Shown: piece after piece, positions 8,540 through 17,624 of the stretch
How positions within the stretch are numbered: the stretch's first letter is position 1
Layout: each line of letters opens with the position of its first letter
Origin: Desertivirga brevis
Lineage (GTDB): Bacteria; Bacteroidota; Bacteroidia; Sphingobacteriales; Sphingobacteriaceae
Direction of reading: 5' to 3'
Assembly (NCBI RefSeq): GCF_017355835.1
Contig: NZ_JAFEWF010000001.1
Coordinates: 682,001-746,000 of the forward strand
DNA: 64,000 bases
The notes under the pieces: generated by a model
What the model was told of the DNA's origin: nothing
Seen by the model: the letters and a program-made list of their open reading frames with translations, nothing else
Databases searched by the model: none
Translations under genes and position numbers: made by a program

Positions 8540-10069
8540 TTAATATCCTGCAGTTTGTTCCATTCCTCTATCAAGCATGTATTGAGGAACTGGGAATAAT
8601 CCGGTACCAGGCTGAGGAGCTTTTCCAGCGGCTGTAAGCGCTTCACTAAATTTCCCCATCCTCACCAAATCAACCCTGCGCTGGCCTTCAAAGAATAGCT
8701 CCCATCCACGCTCCCGTAAAAGTGCAGTTCTGAAACTCTCTTTCGACGAAATATCAGCACCAGATAGATCCGAAAGTCCGGCTCTTTTCCGAACTTTATT
8801 GATAAATCCCTGGGCTTCAGATGTAGGGCCTCGCAGTTCATTAACAGCCTCAGCAAGCATTAATAAAACATCAGCATAACGGCAAACGGGGATGTCGTTT
8901 CCGGCGAAAGCTGTAGGGTCATCATCAGGATACTTATTAATTATAGGACCTCTCAGACCACTATTCCGGTCTCTAACTACACCTGTAGGGTTACCACTCG
9001 AATTTATTGCAGCATAAGATGGAACCAAAAGATCCCGGCGTTTATCAACAGGATTAAAACTATCGTAAAAATTCCAGGTGGCCATGAATGCACCAATACC
9101 TGCTCCGGCCCACCCTCCTAATCTTTTAGCTCCTGGAGCCGAAATGTTGCCAGGATAATCAGCCGGATAGGTATAAAACGACCAGGCATTCATATTTCCA
9201 AGGTTATTATTTCCATTGGCTGCCGGGTCACAAGAGATAGCCCATATCGTCTCCTTATTTTTTTCGGTAGCAACTTTAAATAAGCTGGCGTAATCATCAA
9301 CAAGGTCATAACCAAGTCCCGTGATCTCTTTACCCACCTGCTCTGCCTTCGCCCACTCTTTTTCATGAAGATAAAGGCGCATCAAAAACGTAAGTGCGGC
9401 TCCCTTATTAAATCTGCCATAGTCCGTAGCCGTCAAGGGTAAGTTATCAGCAGCGAAACGAAGGTCGCTTTCAACTCGCGCCACGTATGTCGAACGTTCA
9501 GGCCGTTTCATATTTTCCTCAGCTGCCGTCCCAATCTTTTCAGGATCATCAATGTATGGAACTGGGCCATACATGGTAAGAAGGTAATACATCGTGATTC
9601 CCCTGGCAGACCGGGCTTCGGCCTCGTACTTAACCTTGTTAGCAGCACTTACAGCGCTGGAAGCGTTAATGTCCTCTATGATCTTAGTTATTTTGGTTAT
9701 AAAACGCACTTTCTCAAGATGATTCCTCCTGCTAGCCAAAGTCCTCATAAAATTAAAATCCGCTTTACTGAATGAGTCGAAAAAGCCGCCCCATTCCGGA
9801 AAATAAGCGATCTGGTCGCTCGGATAGTCGTTCACGAATATATTAGAGAACTCTACTCCGAAAAATAGATCACCAGTGATGCCCCCGTCATTATAAGACC
9901 ACTTCGACGTAAAAAGCTCATAAACCCCTGTAGTAAGTGCGGCAAAGTCTGCCTCTGTTTTTGGAAAGGTTTTTGGATTTAAAGATCCCGGCAATTCTGC
10001 ATCTAGTCCGTCCTTACAGCCTGACAGGATAGCCAGACTTAAGCTTGTAATTAATAATATCTTCTTCAT
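8540..10069 (-). CDS. susD: SusD/RagB-family surface glycan-binding lipoprotein
   Basis: This outer-membrane lipoprotein forms the lid over the SusC channel and captures oligosaccharides. The ATG at 10067-10069 is chosen because it starts a lipoprotein signal, MKKILLITSLSLAILSGC, with the lipidated cysteine at 18 followed by KDG, consistent with surface export. An in-frame upstream ATG would add 12 unlikely residues and overlap susC. The mature part has SusD helical features, including LRGPTSEAQGFINKVRKRAGL, RERGWELFFEGQRRVDLVR and the C-terminal FPVPQ...QTAGY. At 509 residues it has a usual family length. It begins 13 bases after the susC stop, as expected for a co-transcribed pair. Galactan as ligand is inferred from context. 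Confidence 0.95.
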   Translation of the reverse strand: MKKILLITSLSLAILSGCKDGLDAELPGSLNPKTFPKTEADFAALTTGVYELFTSKWSYNDGGITGDLFFGVEFSNIFVNDYPSDQIAYFPEWGGFFDSFSKADFNFMRTLASRRNHLEKVRFITKITKIIEDINASSAVSAANKVKYEAEARSARGITMYYLLTMYGPVPYIDDPEKIGTAAEENMKRPERSTYVARVESDLRFAADNLPLTATDYGRFNKGAALTFLMRLYLHEKEWAKAEQVGKEITGLGYDLVDDYASLFKVATEKNKETIWAISCDPAANGNNNLGNMNAWSFYTYPADYPGNISAPGAKRLGGWAGAGIGAFMATWNFYDSFNPVDKRRDLLVPSYAAINSSGNPTGVVRDRNSGLRGPIINKYPDDDPTAFAGNDIPVCRYADVLLMLAEAVNELRGPTSEAQGFINKVRKRAGLSDLSGADISSKESFRTALLRERGWELFFEGQRRVDLVRMGKFSEALTAAGKAPQPGTGLFPVPQYMLDRGMEQTAGY

Positions 10070-10082
10070 GTTAGTTATATTT

Positions 10083-13000
10083 TTAGAATCCTGCTTTAAA
10101 TCCAAGAGAATAGGTTGTAGCCATTGGATAAGGAGCCGGTCCTCCTTTTCGAGCTTCCGCCTGAACTTCAGGATCCGCGATTTTGTAGTTAGTAATGATA
10201 AATGGATTTTGAACGTCTATGAATAATCTTAAATTTCTGATATACTTACTGATGTAGGATTGGTTGAGCGTATAGCCGAGTCCAATGTTACGGCAGCGGA
10301 TGAAATTGGTTTTTTGGAGATCGACGTCGAGGCCTGCAGGTAAACCTAATGCTCCCTGATCAAAAGCTATTCCTGGAATAGTACCTCCCGGATTGGTGGT
10401 AGACCATACGTTAGCAACCTCTGCTATTCCACTTTGAGTACCAGCCAGGATGTTCAGCGGGTTTGCCCAACCACGCAAGGTGTTGAATCCCCATCCGCCA
10501 GTGCTTCCATAAAAGAATACATTCAGATCAAATTTCTTATAACTGAAAGTATTTCCAAAACCAAGGATCAGATCAGGATTTGAATCATATCTCACAATGT
10601 CTGATGCAGTCAGTTTGCCATCATTATCCAAATCGATGATTCTTGGACTTCCCGGTAATCTTCCTCTTGCCGGTAGCGTTTTCTGAGCATCAGATAAAGT
10701 TTCTCCAGGTTGAATAATACCGTTTGTCTTAAATACATAAATAGAATTTACAGGATCTGTGATTTGAGCTCCTTGAGCAAGAACCTCAAACGGAAAACGC
10801 TCCTTATGCTCAAACCGGATATGAGTAAGGTTTAAGGTAGTGTTCCACTTAAAGTTCTTTGAAGATATATTCGATGAACTTACACTTCCCTCCCAACCCT
10901 TTCTAACACGGTGAGCTCCATTTACAGGTTGGGTTCCAAAAAAGCTTAACGCCGCTGTTGGAGCATCGTTATTTAGAAGGCGCGTTATATCATCCCTAAA
11001 CACGTCGACGGAACCGCTAACCCTGTTATTAAACACTGCAAAGTCAAGTCCTATGTTCTTATTGATGGTCTTTGGCCACTGCAGGTCAGGCCTGTCTAAC
11101 TGGTACAAGGCATACGGGAAGAGCTGAGTTGCTCCACTATTAAAACTGATAAGAGAATTATCAGGCCCATAAGAAGCATACGCAAATCCTGACGCTTCTC
11201 CCGTTACTCCAATACTTCCTCTTAATTTTAAGAGGTTAAGGAACCTAAGATCTTTAAGGAACGATTCGTTGCTTAACTTCCAGGCAACAGAGGCCGTAGG
11301 AAATAAGGCATATTTATTACTTGGGAAGAATTGACTAAACCCGTCATATCGTGCTGTTAATTGCAGAACGTAACGATCAAATATATCGAAATTGGCTTTT
11401 GCAAAGTAAGACCTTTTCTTATCTACATATCTGTTAGACAAAACCGATATTGCGCCCGTTCCCGAAGCAAGATTGTCTGTATTGATCCCATCTTTCATGT
11501 CGGCGCTTGCCGCTCCGAAACCAAGACTATTGGTAGTATACTGACCAATGCCTCCCAACAGATCAACTTTCAAATCGCTATTGAAAAAATTCTTCTGGTA
11601 ATTTAAAGTAGCTTCCATTGTTTGAAGCATGCGTTCTGCCTGATTCCTGGACCCTCTCGCCCTAAACAGCTGATAATAGAAGGTGGTGGAAGGAACAAAG
11701 AAGTCACGGTTACTCGACTCAAAGTTGTTTCCGTATAACAGCTTTCCCTTGAGTTCGTCTCCCATAATTTTAATATCGGCCGAAAGCGTTGTATTGAGAT
11801 TATTCAACGAGGTCTTATCTTTTATATCTAAAAGAGAAACTGGATTGCCCGTTACCTGGAACAAGCTATAATTACCGGCGTCATCGTAAACGGGAACACT
11901 ACGGGGATAGGCTATTGCTGCCTGCAAAGATCCAAATGCCTGAGTTCCTCCGTTGCCGCTTTGCCAACCGGCTGTAGAATTTAAAAAGCTACTTCTGCTT
12001 CCAGAAACGATTGTGTTTAACCCAAGCCATTTAGTGAAGCGGAAGTTTAAATTTGTTCGGCCGGTGTATCTGTTCATACCAGAATTTCTGACGGTACCAT
12101 CCTGTCCAAAATACCCGCCCGAAACATAGTAGGAGAGCTTATCTGTACCACCAGAAATGCTAAGGTTATGATTATCTATCGACCCATTTCTTAATACCAG
12201 GTCTAACCAGTCTGTGCCTTCTCCGGCATTTTGAATTTCTGATGCTGAGAATCTTGGAGTGAAGGTGCCGGGAGTCGCTGTGCCATAGGGCGCCATATTA
12301 TTGTCGAACAAATATTTATCGTAAGACAGTCGATTGAACTGTTCCATATAAGCACTTGCAGTTAAAGGCTTCAGATATTTCTGATTGGTAACATAAGAAC
12401 GCGACCCGTCGTAATTTACAGAAGTCCTGCCCGACTTTCCTTTCTTCGTAGTAATAAGCACTACTCCATTAGCCGCATTCACACCATAGATCCCAGCACT
12501 TGCGTCCTTAAGAAATTCCATCGACTCTATATCATCAGGATTCAGTCCGGCAAAACCGCCCCGTCTTACTCCATTCAATTCATTAGCCACTCCCCCATTA
12601 CCTGGTTCCAGACCATCATATGGCATAACCACTCCATCTATTACGATCAGCGGAGCCCCTCTTCCCCGGATAGAGATATTAATATTCCCTCCAGGCTCTG
12701 CACTTCGCTGCACAGCTTGTACTCCCGGCGCCCGACCGAAAACAAGCTGAGCAATTGAGCTATTGGCAGCCTGTGGAACATCCTTTGGATCGATCTTAGC
12801 GATGGAAGTGGGAAGATTTCTCCTTGAGCTTGTGCCATAACCTACCACTACCACTTCGTTAAGGTCATTGGTCTTAGCATCAAGTAAAACATTTAAACTG
12901 GCCCCCTTTACAGTTTGCTGCTGAGTAACGAAACCAATATAGCTAAAGGTTAATACAGCGCCCGGGCTGGCCTTAATAGTGTATCTGCCATTCACGTCAG

Positions 13001-13184
13001 TGGTAGTAGATTGTTTTCCAACAGTATTAGTGACGGTTACCCCAACCAAGGTCTCTCCATCACCTCTGGCTGTAACTGTACCGGTCACGGTAATATCCTG
13101 GCCCTTTACATTAAAATTTGATAGCAACAGCATCCATAATAGAAGCTTGAAGCGAATAGGAACGTGTAAGTTTAAATACTTCAT
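10083..13184 (-). CDS. susC: SusC/RagA-family TonB-dependent outer-membrane transporter
   Basis: This 1033-residue channel imports oligosaccharides with energy from TonB. A signal peptide is followed by a CarboxypepD_reg-like domain (about 30-110; VTARGDGETLVGVTV, LTFSYIGFVTQ), the TonB-box-like segment NEVVVVGYG, the plug with SIRGRGAPLIVIDG and DIESMEFLKDASAGIYG, and a 22-strand barrel ending in aromatic-rich YSLGFKAGF. The final phenylalanine fits BAM recognition. It is first in the susC-susD-GH2 run and divergent from the GH53 gene, so the intergenic stretch 13185-13501 should hold its promoter. There is no sign of truncation. Confidence 0.96.
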   Translation of the reverse strand: MKYLNLHVPIRFKLLLWMLLLSNFNVKGQDITVTGTVTARGDGETLVGVTVTNTVGKQSTTTDVNGRYTIKASPGAVLTFSYIGFVTQQQTVKGASLNVLLDAKTNDLNEVVVVGYGTSSRRNLPTSIAKIDPKDVPQAANSSIAQLVFGRAPGVQAVQRSAEPGGNINISIRGRGAPLIVIDGVVMPYDGLEPGNGGVANELNGVRRGGFAGLNPDDIESMEFLKDASAGIYGVNAANGVVLITTKKGKSGRTSVNYDGSRSYVTNQKYLKPLTASAYMEQFNRLSYDKYLFDNNMAPYGTATPGTFTPRFSASEIQNAGEGTDWLDLVLRNGSIDNHNLSISGGTDKLSYYVSGGYFGQDGTVRNSGMNRYTGRTNLNFRFTKWLGLNTIVSGSRSSFLNSTAGWQSGNGGTQAFGSLQAAIAYPRSVPVYDDAGNYSLFQVTGNPVSLLDIKDKTSLNNLNTTLSADIKIMGDELKGKLLYGNNFESSNRDFFVPSTTFYYQLFRARGSRNQAERMLQTMEATLNYQKNFFNSDLKVDLLGGIGQYTTNSLGFGAASADMKDGINTDNLASGTGAISVLSNRYVDKKRSYFAKANFDIFDRYVLQLTARYDGFSQFFPSNKYALFPTASVAWKLSNESFLKDLRFLNLLKLRGSIGVTGEASGFAYASYGPDNSLISFNSGATQLFPYALYQLDRPDLQWPKTINKNIGLDFAVFNNRVSGSVDVFRDDITRLLNNDAPTAALSFFGTQPVNGAHRVRKGWEGSVSSSNISSKNFKWNTTLNLTHIRFEHKERFPFEVLAQGAQITDPVNSIYVFKTNGIIQPGETLSDAQKTLPARGRLPGSPRIIDLDNDGKLTASDIVRYDSNPDLILGFGNTFSYKKFDLNVFFYGSTGGWGFNTLRGWANPLNILAGTQSGIAEVANVWSTTNPGGTIPGIAFDQGALGLPAGLDVDLQKTNFIRCRNIGLGYTLNQSYISKYIRNLRLFIDVQNPFIITNYKIADPEVQAEARKGGPAPYPMATTYSLGFKAGF

Positions 13185-13501
13185 AACTGGTTAAAATTGA
13201 TTTAAGAAAAAATAGTGGCACAACTTAAAGTGCCCGCTAACTGGTAAATTGGTTTCATTGATGGTTGGTAAATAATGGTCGTAGCATGATTGAAATCATG
13301 CTTGCATTTCAATTCCAAAAGAACTTAGTAAGGCTTCCCTTCAATTTATCCTATTTGTTATTTTTTTTATCCTGTTGGTTTTATCTACTCCAGAAGGGGA
13401 TCTGCGGTATGAATGAATAAAAAAACCTTATATGTTTGTTTAGAAGATGGTGCTGCCCATTATTAAAGTGTAACCACCACCTGATAGAAAACAACCAATT
13501 T
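13185..13501. promoter_or_regulatory. Divergent control region between susC and the GH53 gene
   Basis: The 317 bases contain no convincing gene. They hold a perfect 20-bp palindrome at 13283-13302 (arms AGCATGATT and AATCATGCT around GA), a candidate binding site for the hybrid regulator. They also hold a -7-like box TATGTTTG at 13431-13438, facing the GH53 gene. A good -33 element is not obvious for either direction. Confidence 0.5.
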
Positions 13502-14887
13502 ATGTTAACCAGAAAACTATTTAAATCCCTGCTGGGCGCCGCGGTCGCTCTAAGCACAACGTCCTTTGAATTGAAGGCACAGGAACTAAAACCGACAGAA
13601 GTTCAGGTAACAGCATACAAAACTACTATGCTGGCAAATGGTAAAGACCAGGTTTTAATAACGGCCAAAATCATCGATAGTAAGGGAAAACAAGTACAAG
13701 GAGTTGTAAGGCCTGTAACCTACAAAATCAGAGGAGACGCGGCTATTATTAGCATTGACGGAGTAGACGCAACTAGTATCCGTAAAACTGACAGCACATG
13801 GCAGAGCTCTTTAAAAGGAGCAGCCCGGATTATTTTAAGGGCTGGGGTACTGCGCGCACCTATTAAATTTGAAGCCTTGTCCGACAGCCTCACTACCGGT
13901 GCTACCGAAATCCATACCATTCAACCGGGGAAAGCTCATTCGGTAACCAGCGATAAATACAAGCCGGTAACTACCACTGATAAAATATTGGGAGCAGATA
14001 TTTCCTTTCTACCTCAATTAGAATCAAGGGGAATTAAATTTACAGACAATGGAGTAGAAAAGGACGCATTGCTACTTCTGAAAGAACATGGATTTAATTA
14101 CATCCGGTTAAGGATTTTTAATAATCCAGCCCAGCCGAAAGGTTATTCTCCTCAAAAAGGCTTCTGTGATCTTAATTATACCAAGCAAATGGCCAAAAGG
14201 GTGAAAGCGGCAGGGATGAAGCTTCTTCTCGACTTTCACTACAGCGACTACTGGGCAGATCCTCAGCAACAATATAAGCCAATTGCCTGGATGGGAAAAG
14301 ACTTTAACACGTTGAAAGACTCTGTAAAAGCATACACCACCTATGTGATGAAACAGCTAAAAGACCAGGGCACCGAACCAGATATGGTACAAATTGGCAA
14401 TGAAATAAATCACGGAATGATTTGGCCTGAAGGTCATGTTAACAATCTCGACAGTCTTGCTCAACTAATCTATGCTGGCTTTCAGGGGGTGAAAGCAGTA
14501 AGCCCGAAATCTCTGATAATGTTACACGTTGCTTTGGGCGGCCAGGCTGAAGAATCAGATTTTTTTTATGAGGCGATGCGAAAACGGAATGTTCCCTACG
14601 ACATTATTGGCCTTTCCTACTACCCAAAATGGCATGGTACTCTCGAAGACCTCGAAGGAAATATCCAACGTCTATCAAAAAAATACAATAAGCAGATAAT
14701 GGTCGCCGAATATACCCACATGAAACGGGAGGTAAATGATATAGCCTTTAATGTCCCCGGGGGTAAAGGAATTGGTTCTTTTATTTGGGAACCTCTTAAT
14801 ACCTGGGAGGCTATATTTGATCGCACAGGAAAATCCAATGAATTGCTTGACGTATATCCAGCTATCGCCGACAAGTACTTGAAATAA
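13502..14887 (+). CDS. Glycoside hydrolase family 53 endo-beta-1,4-galactanase with N-terminal Ig-like domain
   Basis: This enzyme cuts internal beta-1,4 bonds in galactan (type I arabinogalactan, RG-I side chains) by a retaining mechanism. The ATG at 13502 begins a signal peptide (MLTRKLFKSLLGAAVALSTTSFELKA); an upstream in-frame ATG at 13436 would bury it. Residues 30-135 look like the Ig-like domain seen N-terminal in GH2-type proteins (MLANGKDQVLITAKIIDSKG). The GH53 barrel begins near GADISFLPQLESRGI. The acid/base is Glu301 in IGNEINHGMIWPEG and the nucleophile is Glu403 in VAEYTH. The catalytic pair and the preceding FHYSDYWADPQQQ motif are intact. No lipoprotein cysteine is visible, so it is probably periplasmic or secreted. 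It is transcribed away from susC. Confidence 0.94.
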   Translation: MLTRKLFKSLLGAAVALSTTSFELKAQELKPTEVQVTAYKTTMLANGKDQVLITAKIIDSKGKQVQGVVRPVTYKIRGDAAIISIDGVDATSIRKTDSTWQSSLKGAARIILRAGVLRAPIKFEALSDSLTTGATEIHTIQPGKAHSVTSDKYKPVTTTDKILGADISFLPQLESRGIKFTDNGVEKDALLLLKEHGFNYIRLRIFNNPAQPKGYSPQKGFCDLNYTKQMAKRVKAAGMKLLLDFHYSDYWADPQQQYKPIAWMGKDFNTLKDSVKAYTTYVMKQLKDQGTEPDMVQIGNEINHGMIWPEGHVNNLDSLAQLIYAGFQGVKAVSPKSLIMLHVALGGQAEESDFFYEAMRKRNVPYDIIGLSYYPKWHGTLEDLEGNIQRLSKKYNKQIMVAEYTHMKREVNDIAFNVPGGKGIGSFIWEPLNTWEAIFDRTGKSNELLDVYPAIADKYLK

Positions 14888-14898
14888 TTTGAAGAAAG

Positions 14899-14935
14899 GC
14901 AACCCTCCGCAGTTAATGGTAATGCGGAGGATTGC
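14899..14935. terminator. Hairpin between convergent GH53 and GH43-like genes
   Basis: CCTCCGCA (14904-14911) pairs perfectly with TGCGGAGG (14923-14930), extended inward by TTA/TAA and outward by GCAA/TTGC. T-rich sequence follows on both strands, though not a clean run. It can serve both genes. Confidence 0.7.
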
Positions 14936-14943
14936 TTAATAAA

Positions 14944-16566
14944 CTATTTTTCAAGAATCAGGGAAAGGTCGTCAACCTGACAGGAGGACCCGGCTTTGCC
15001 GATTGCTCTAAACCCTATTTCCACTTCGCCATTCTTCACAGGAATGTGCTTTAATTCAATAATCCTCCATTCAGGATTATCTTTCTTAATGTTAGAAACT
15101 GTTTCCTTACCCCCACTTAGAGCGAACATTTGGAGCTTCGGAAAACTACCCTTATTTCTAAGGTAAGCTCTTAATGTATAAGACCCATCTTTCAGCTTTA
15201 CATAGGGTGATGACTTAATTAATTGAGAAACTTGCCTTTCGAAGGGAACATTATCTGTGATATTAAGACTTTTTTCACCTATAACTATTTTCCTGTCTTC
15301 CTCAGAGTTGAAATAGTTTAAAGCAGGAGAAACAACCGTATCCAGCGATACTACGTTACCCTTTTTAATAGTTGTTTCCCAACCAAGAAGGTGAGTTTGC
15401 ACCGGTTTAACTACACTTGGGATCCTTTTTCGATCTGCTTCGAAGCTCCCATTCTTTACATAATTATTATCCGGCGCCACTTCCCATTCACCTGTTCCGG
15501 CATTGAAGTTCCATGAGCTTAGCGAATTAAAATACGGTTTTGTTCCATCGAAAGACAGAGGAACCCACTGGTTGTAACCCAGGCCATTACCTGCAAAATC
15601 AGCCCACCTATCTCCACAATAGATAACTGTTTCCTGCTTACTGCCCCTTACTGTTACAAAAAATCCAGTCTGGGTAATATGGGCATAATCTTCTCCACTA
15701 CCGTCCATTACAAGCATGTTATTAATTGGTTCGTATGGTCCTAAAATATTATCCGACACTAAGTAATAGGCAAGAGAAGAATCCCAACCGTAAAGATTAG
15801 ACGCCGCCATATAATACTTTCCCTTATACTTAAACATACAATTACCCTCACGGCCAGCTCCTTCAAAAATCTTTGTACAATCCAGCAGGTCAACCTTTCC
15901 ATTTTTCATACCTATTTCTGAAAGGTAGATCTTATTTCTCCCTCTTCCATAAGAATAGACCAGGTAAGACTTACCAGTATCTTCATCCGTAAAAACGGTC
16001 TGGTCGCCTGTATTACTTGTCCCAATCCTTTCGAGCATACTTATCTTCTGGTGCCATTTAAATGGCCCCGCTGGCTGATCAGATACCGCAATCAATACTT
16101 CAGCTCCATGCTGAACAAACATAGCATACTGATTAATCTCCTTAACATATGCCACACCCAGACGCCCAACCCAGGTCCATCTTCCATTGGGCAATGCTTC
16201 AGCCTTGGTCATAGCATCTGATTCAAATGTCCAGTTTACAAGGTCAGTAGAGGTATAACAGGTAACCGATTCGAAACTACTTCTTGGCAAGGTCTTGTTA
16301 GGAGAACTTCTGTAAGTTTCAGCCTCCTTGTAATGCACACCGTACCAGTAATATTTTTCAACTCCCGATTTTGGATCTCTAAATTTAAATACTCCGCCAC
16401 CCTGACTGTAGATGGGAACACCCTCTTTAGTGTCCCAGAAAACGTCGTTCTTAATATTCAGTTTCTGGGCGCTACAAAGCGTAGAAATAAATATGGAGGA
16501 ATAAATTACTACATAAAAAGACATCTTGCAGTAGGAAAACAAGTTGATTCGTAAGCGATTATACAT
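14944..16566 (-). CDS. GH43-like five-bladed propeller glycosidase (subfamily-24-like, possible exo-galactanase) with C-terminal binding module
   Basis: This 540-residue exported protein has an N-terminal propeller with FWDTKEGVPIYSQGGGVFKF (24-type start), YYWYGVHYKEAE, YTSTDLVNWTFES, GRWTWVGRLGVAY and GREGNCMFKYKGKYYM. From memory these match GH43 subfamily 24, several of whose members release galactose from beta-1,3-galactan. From about residue 365 a beta-sandwich like a CBM4/9-type module follows (VKNGSFEADRKR to CQVDDLSLIL). Met15 at 16524 would give a more compact signal peptide and is an alternative start. It probably forms a transcript with the two hydrolases upstream on the same strand. 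The subfamily call and the linkage are inference. Confidence 0.75.
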   Translation of the reverse strand: MYNRLRINLFSYCKMSFYVVIYSSIFISTLCSAQKLNIKNDVFWDTKEGVPIYSQGGGVFKFRDPKSGVEKYYWYGVHYKEAETYRSSPNKTLPRSSFESVTCYTSTDLVNWTFESDAMTKAEALPNGRWTWVGRLGVAYVKEINQYAMFVQHGAEVLIAVSDQPAGPFKWHQKISMLERIGTSNTGDQTVFTDEDTGKSYLVYSYGRGRNKIYLSEIGMKNGKVDLLDCTKIFEGAGREGNCMFKYKGKYYMAASNLYGWDSSLAYYLVSDNILGPYEPINNMLVMDGSGEDYAHITQTGFFVTVRGSKQETVIYCGDRWADFAGNGLGYNQWVPLSFDGTKPYFNSLSSWNFNAGTGEWEVAPDNNYVKNGSFEADRKRIPSVVKPVQTHLLGWETTIKKGNVVSLDTVVSPALNYFNSEEDRKIVIGEKSLNITDNVPFERQVSQLIKSSPYVKLKDGSYTLRAYLRNKGSFPKLQMFALSGGKETVSNIKKDNPEWRIIELKHIPVKNGEVEIGFRAIGKAGSSCQVDDLSLILEK

Positions 16567-16598
16567 GCAATAATAAATATGGAATTGAATTTAATTGG

Positions 16599-17573
16599 CT
16601 AATGGATTGAGTTCTTCAAAGATGAAAGGAATTCTAATAAAATGTCGGTGGTCTGCTGTAATTTATCATGATGCAAATTATGTCCAGCCCCGTCCATATG
16701 TATAAGCTTACCTTTAGGCATCACAGCTGCTGCTTCATCGTTGCTCTTTCGTACCTCTGGCGATGCGTCAGCCTTAAGGATAATTGCAGGAACATTTATT
16801 TTAGTTAGTGAATTTCCAATATTCATGGTACCAGTCATTGCTTGCGACGCTTCAGCAGTGTATGGCCCATGATACTGTTTCTTCGAAAGGGCCCAATACT
16901 GTACATCCGTCGTACCCCATAAAGGATTTTGCCGGTGTCCTGTGGCCACAAGATCCTCAAAGCTATAGTTATTTTGAGAAACAAGGGTTTCTGGATTTCC
17001 AAACATACTAACAGAAAGGCGATTATTAGGTGTACCCGCAGGAGCAGCCTTTTGTGCTTGAGGATTGCGATCAGGTACTCCTCTTGCTGCTATTGACGGC
17101 CCGCCCGACCGTGCTCTCAATAAAGGATCCAGCATTATAATCGCGCTGCCAATTGTGGGATACTCTGCACCAACCCTCATTACAGTTGCAGCCCCCATTG
17201 AATGTCCTACCAGAATAGGATTTTGCAATTTCATACCCTTCACGAATTCAACCACATCTTTTACTAAAGTTTCCCCGTTGTCAGTATTGGTAAAAGGATC
17301 AGAAAGACCATGTCCCCTCGCATCTAACATGTAAATATCAAACCTCTCCTGAAGTTTTTCCGCGAGAGTGGCCCAACAAAGACCATTATCAGTTACCCCA
17401 TGAACCATTACCATAACAGGCTTTCCTGGTTGTGGAATAGCACGATAGTAGTGGATCCTAATACCATTGGCAAAAGCATAGGCATCAGACCAACCGTCAG
17501 GAATGTTTACCTTTTGGCAAAACGCAAGTGTTGGCAAAAAGAGCAATAGCCCCAGAATGTTTTTTAGGCGCAT
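16599..17573 (-). CDS. Secreted alpha/beta hydrolase
   Basis: This is a 324-residue serine hydrolase with a signal peptide (MRLKNILGLLLFLPTLAFC). It shows the oxyanion-region motif VMVHGVTDNG, the nucleophile elbow GHSMGA (Ser125), an acid near residue 268 and a catalytic histidine in GAGHNLHHD close to the C-terminus. The length and cap region fit epoxide-hydrolase/esterase-like members. It lies 32 bases upstream of the GH43-like gene on the same strand and 51 bases downstream of another exported hydrolase. That context suggests an esterase acting on acylated pectic side chains, but no motif fixes the substrate. Confidence 0.8.
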   Translation of the reverse strand: MRLKNILGLLLFLPTLAFCQKVNIPDGWSDAYAFANGIRIHYYRAIPQPGKPVMVMVHGVTDNGLCWATLAEKLQERFDIYMLDARGHGLSDPFTNTDNGETLVKDVVEFVKGMKLQNPILVGHSMGAATVMRVGAEYPTIGSAIIMLDPLLRARSGGPSIAARGVPDRNPQAQKAAPAGTPNNRLSVSMFGNPETLVSQNNYSFEDLVATGHRQNPLWGTTDVQYWALSKKQYHGPYTAEASQAMTGTMNIGNSLTKINVPAIILKADASPEVRKSNDEAAAVMPKGKLIHMDGAGHNLHHDKLQQTTDILLEFLSSLKNSIH

Positions 17574-17624
17574 AATAAGTTTAGCTACATTAAGTGTTAT
17601 AAAAACATGAATAGGAATTTAGGC

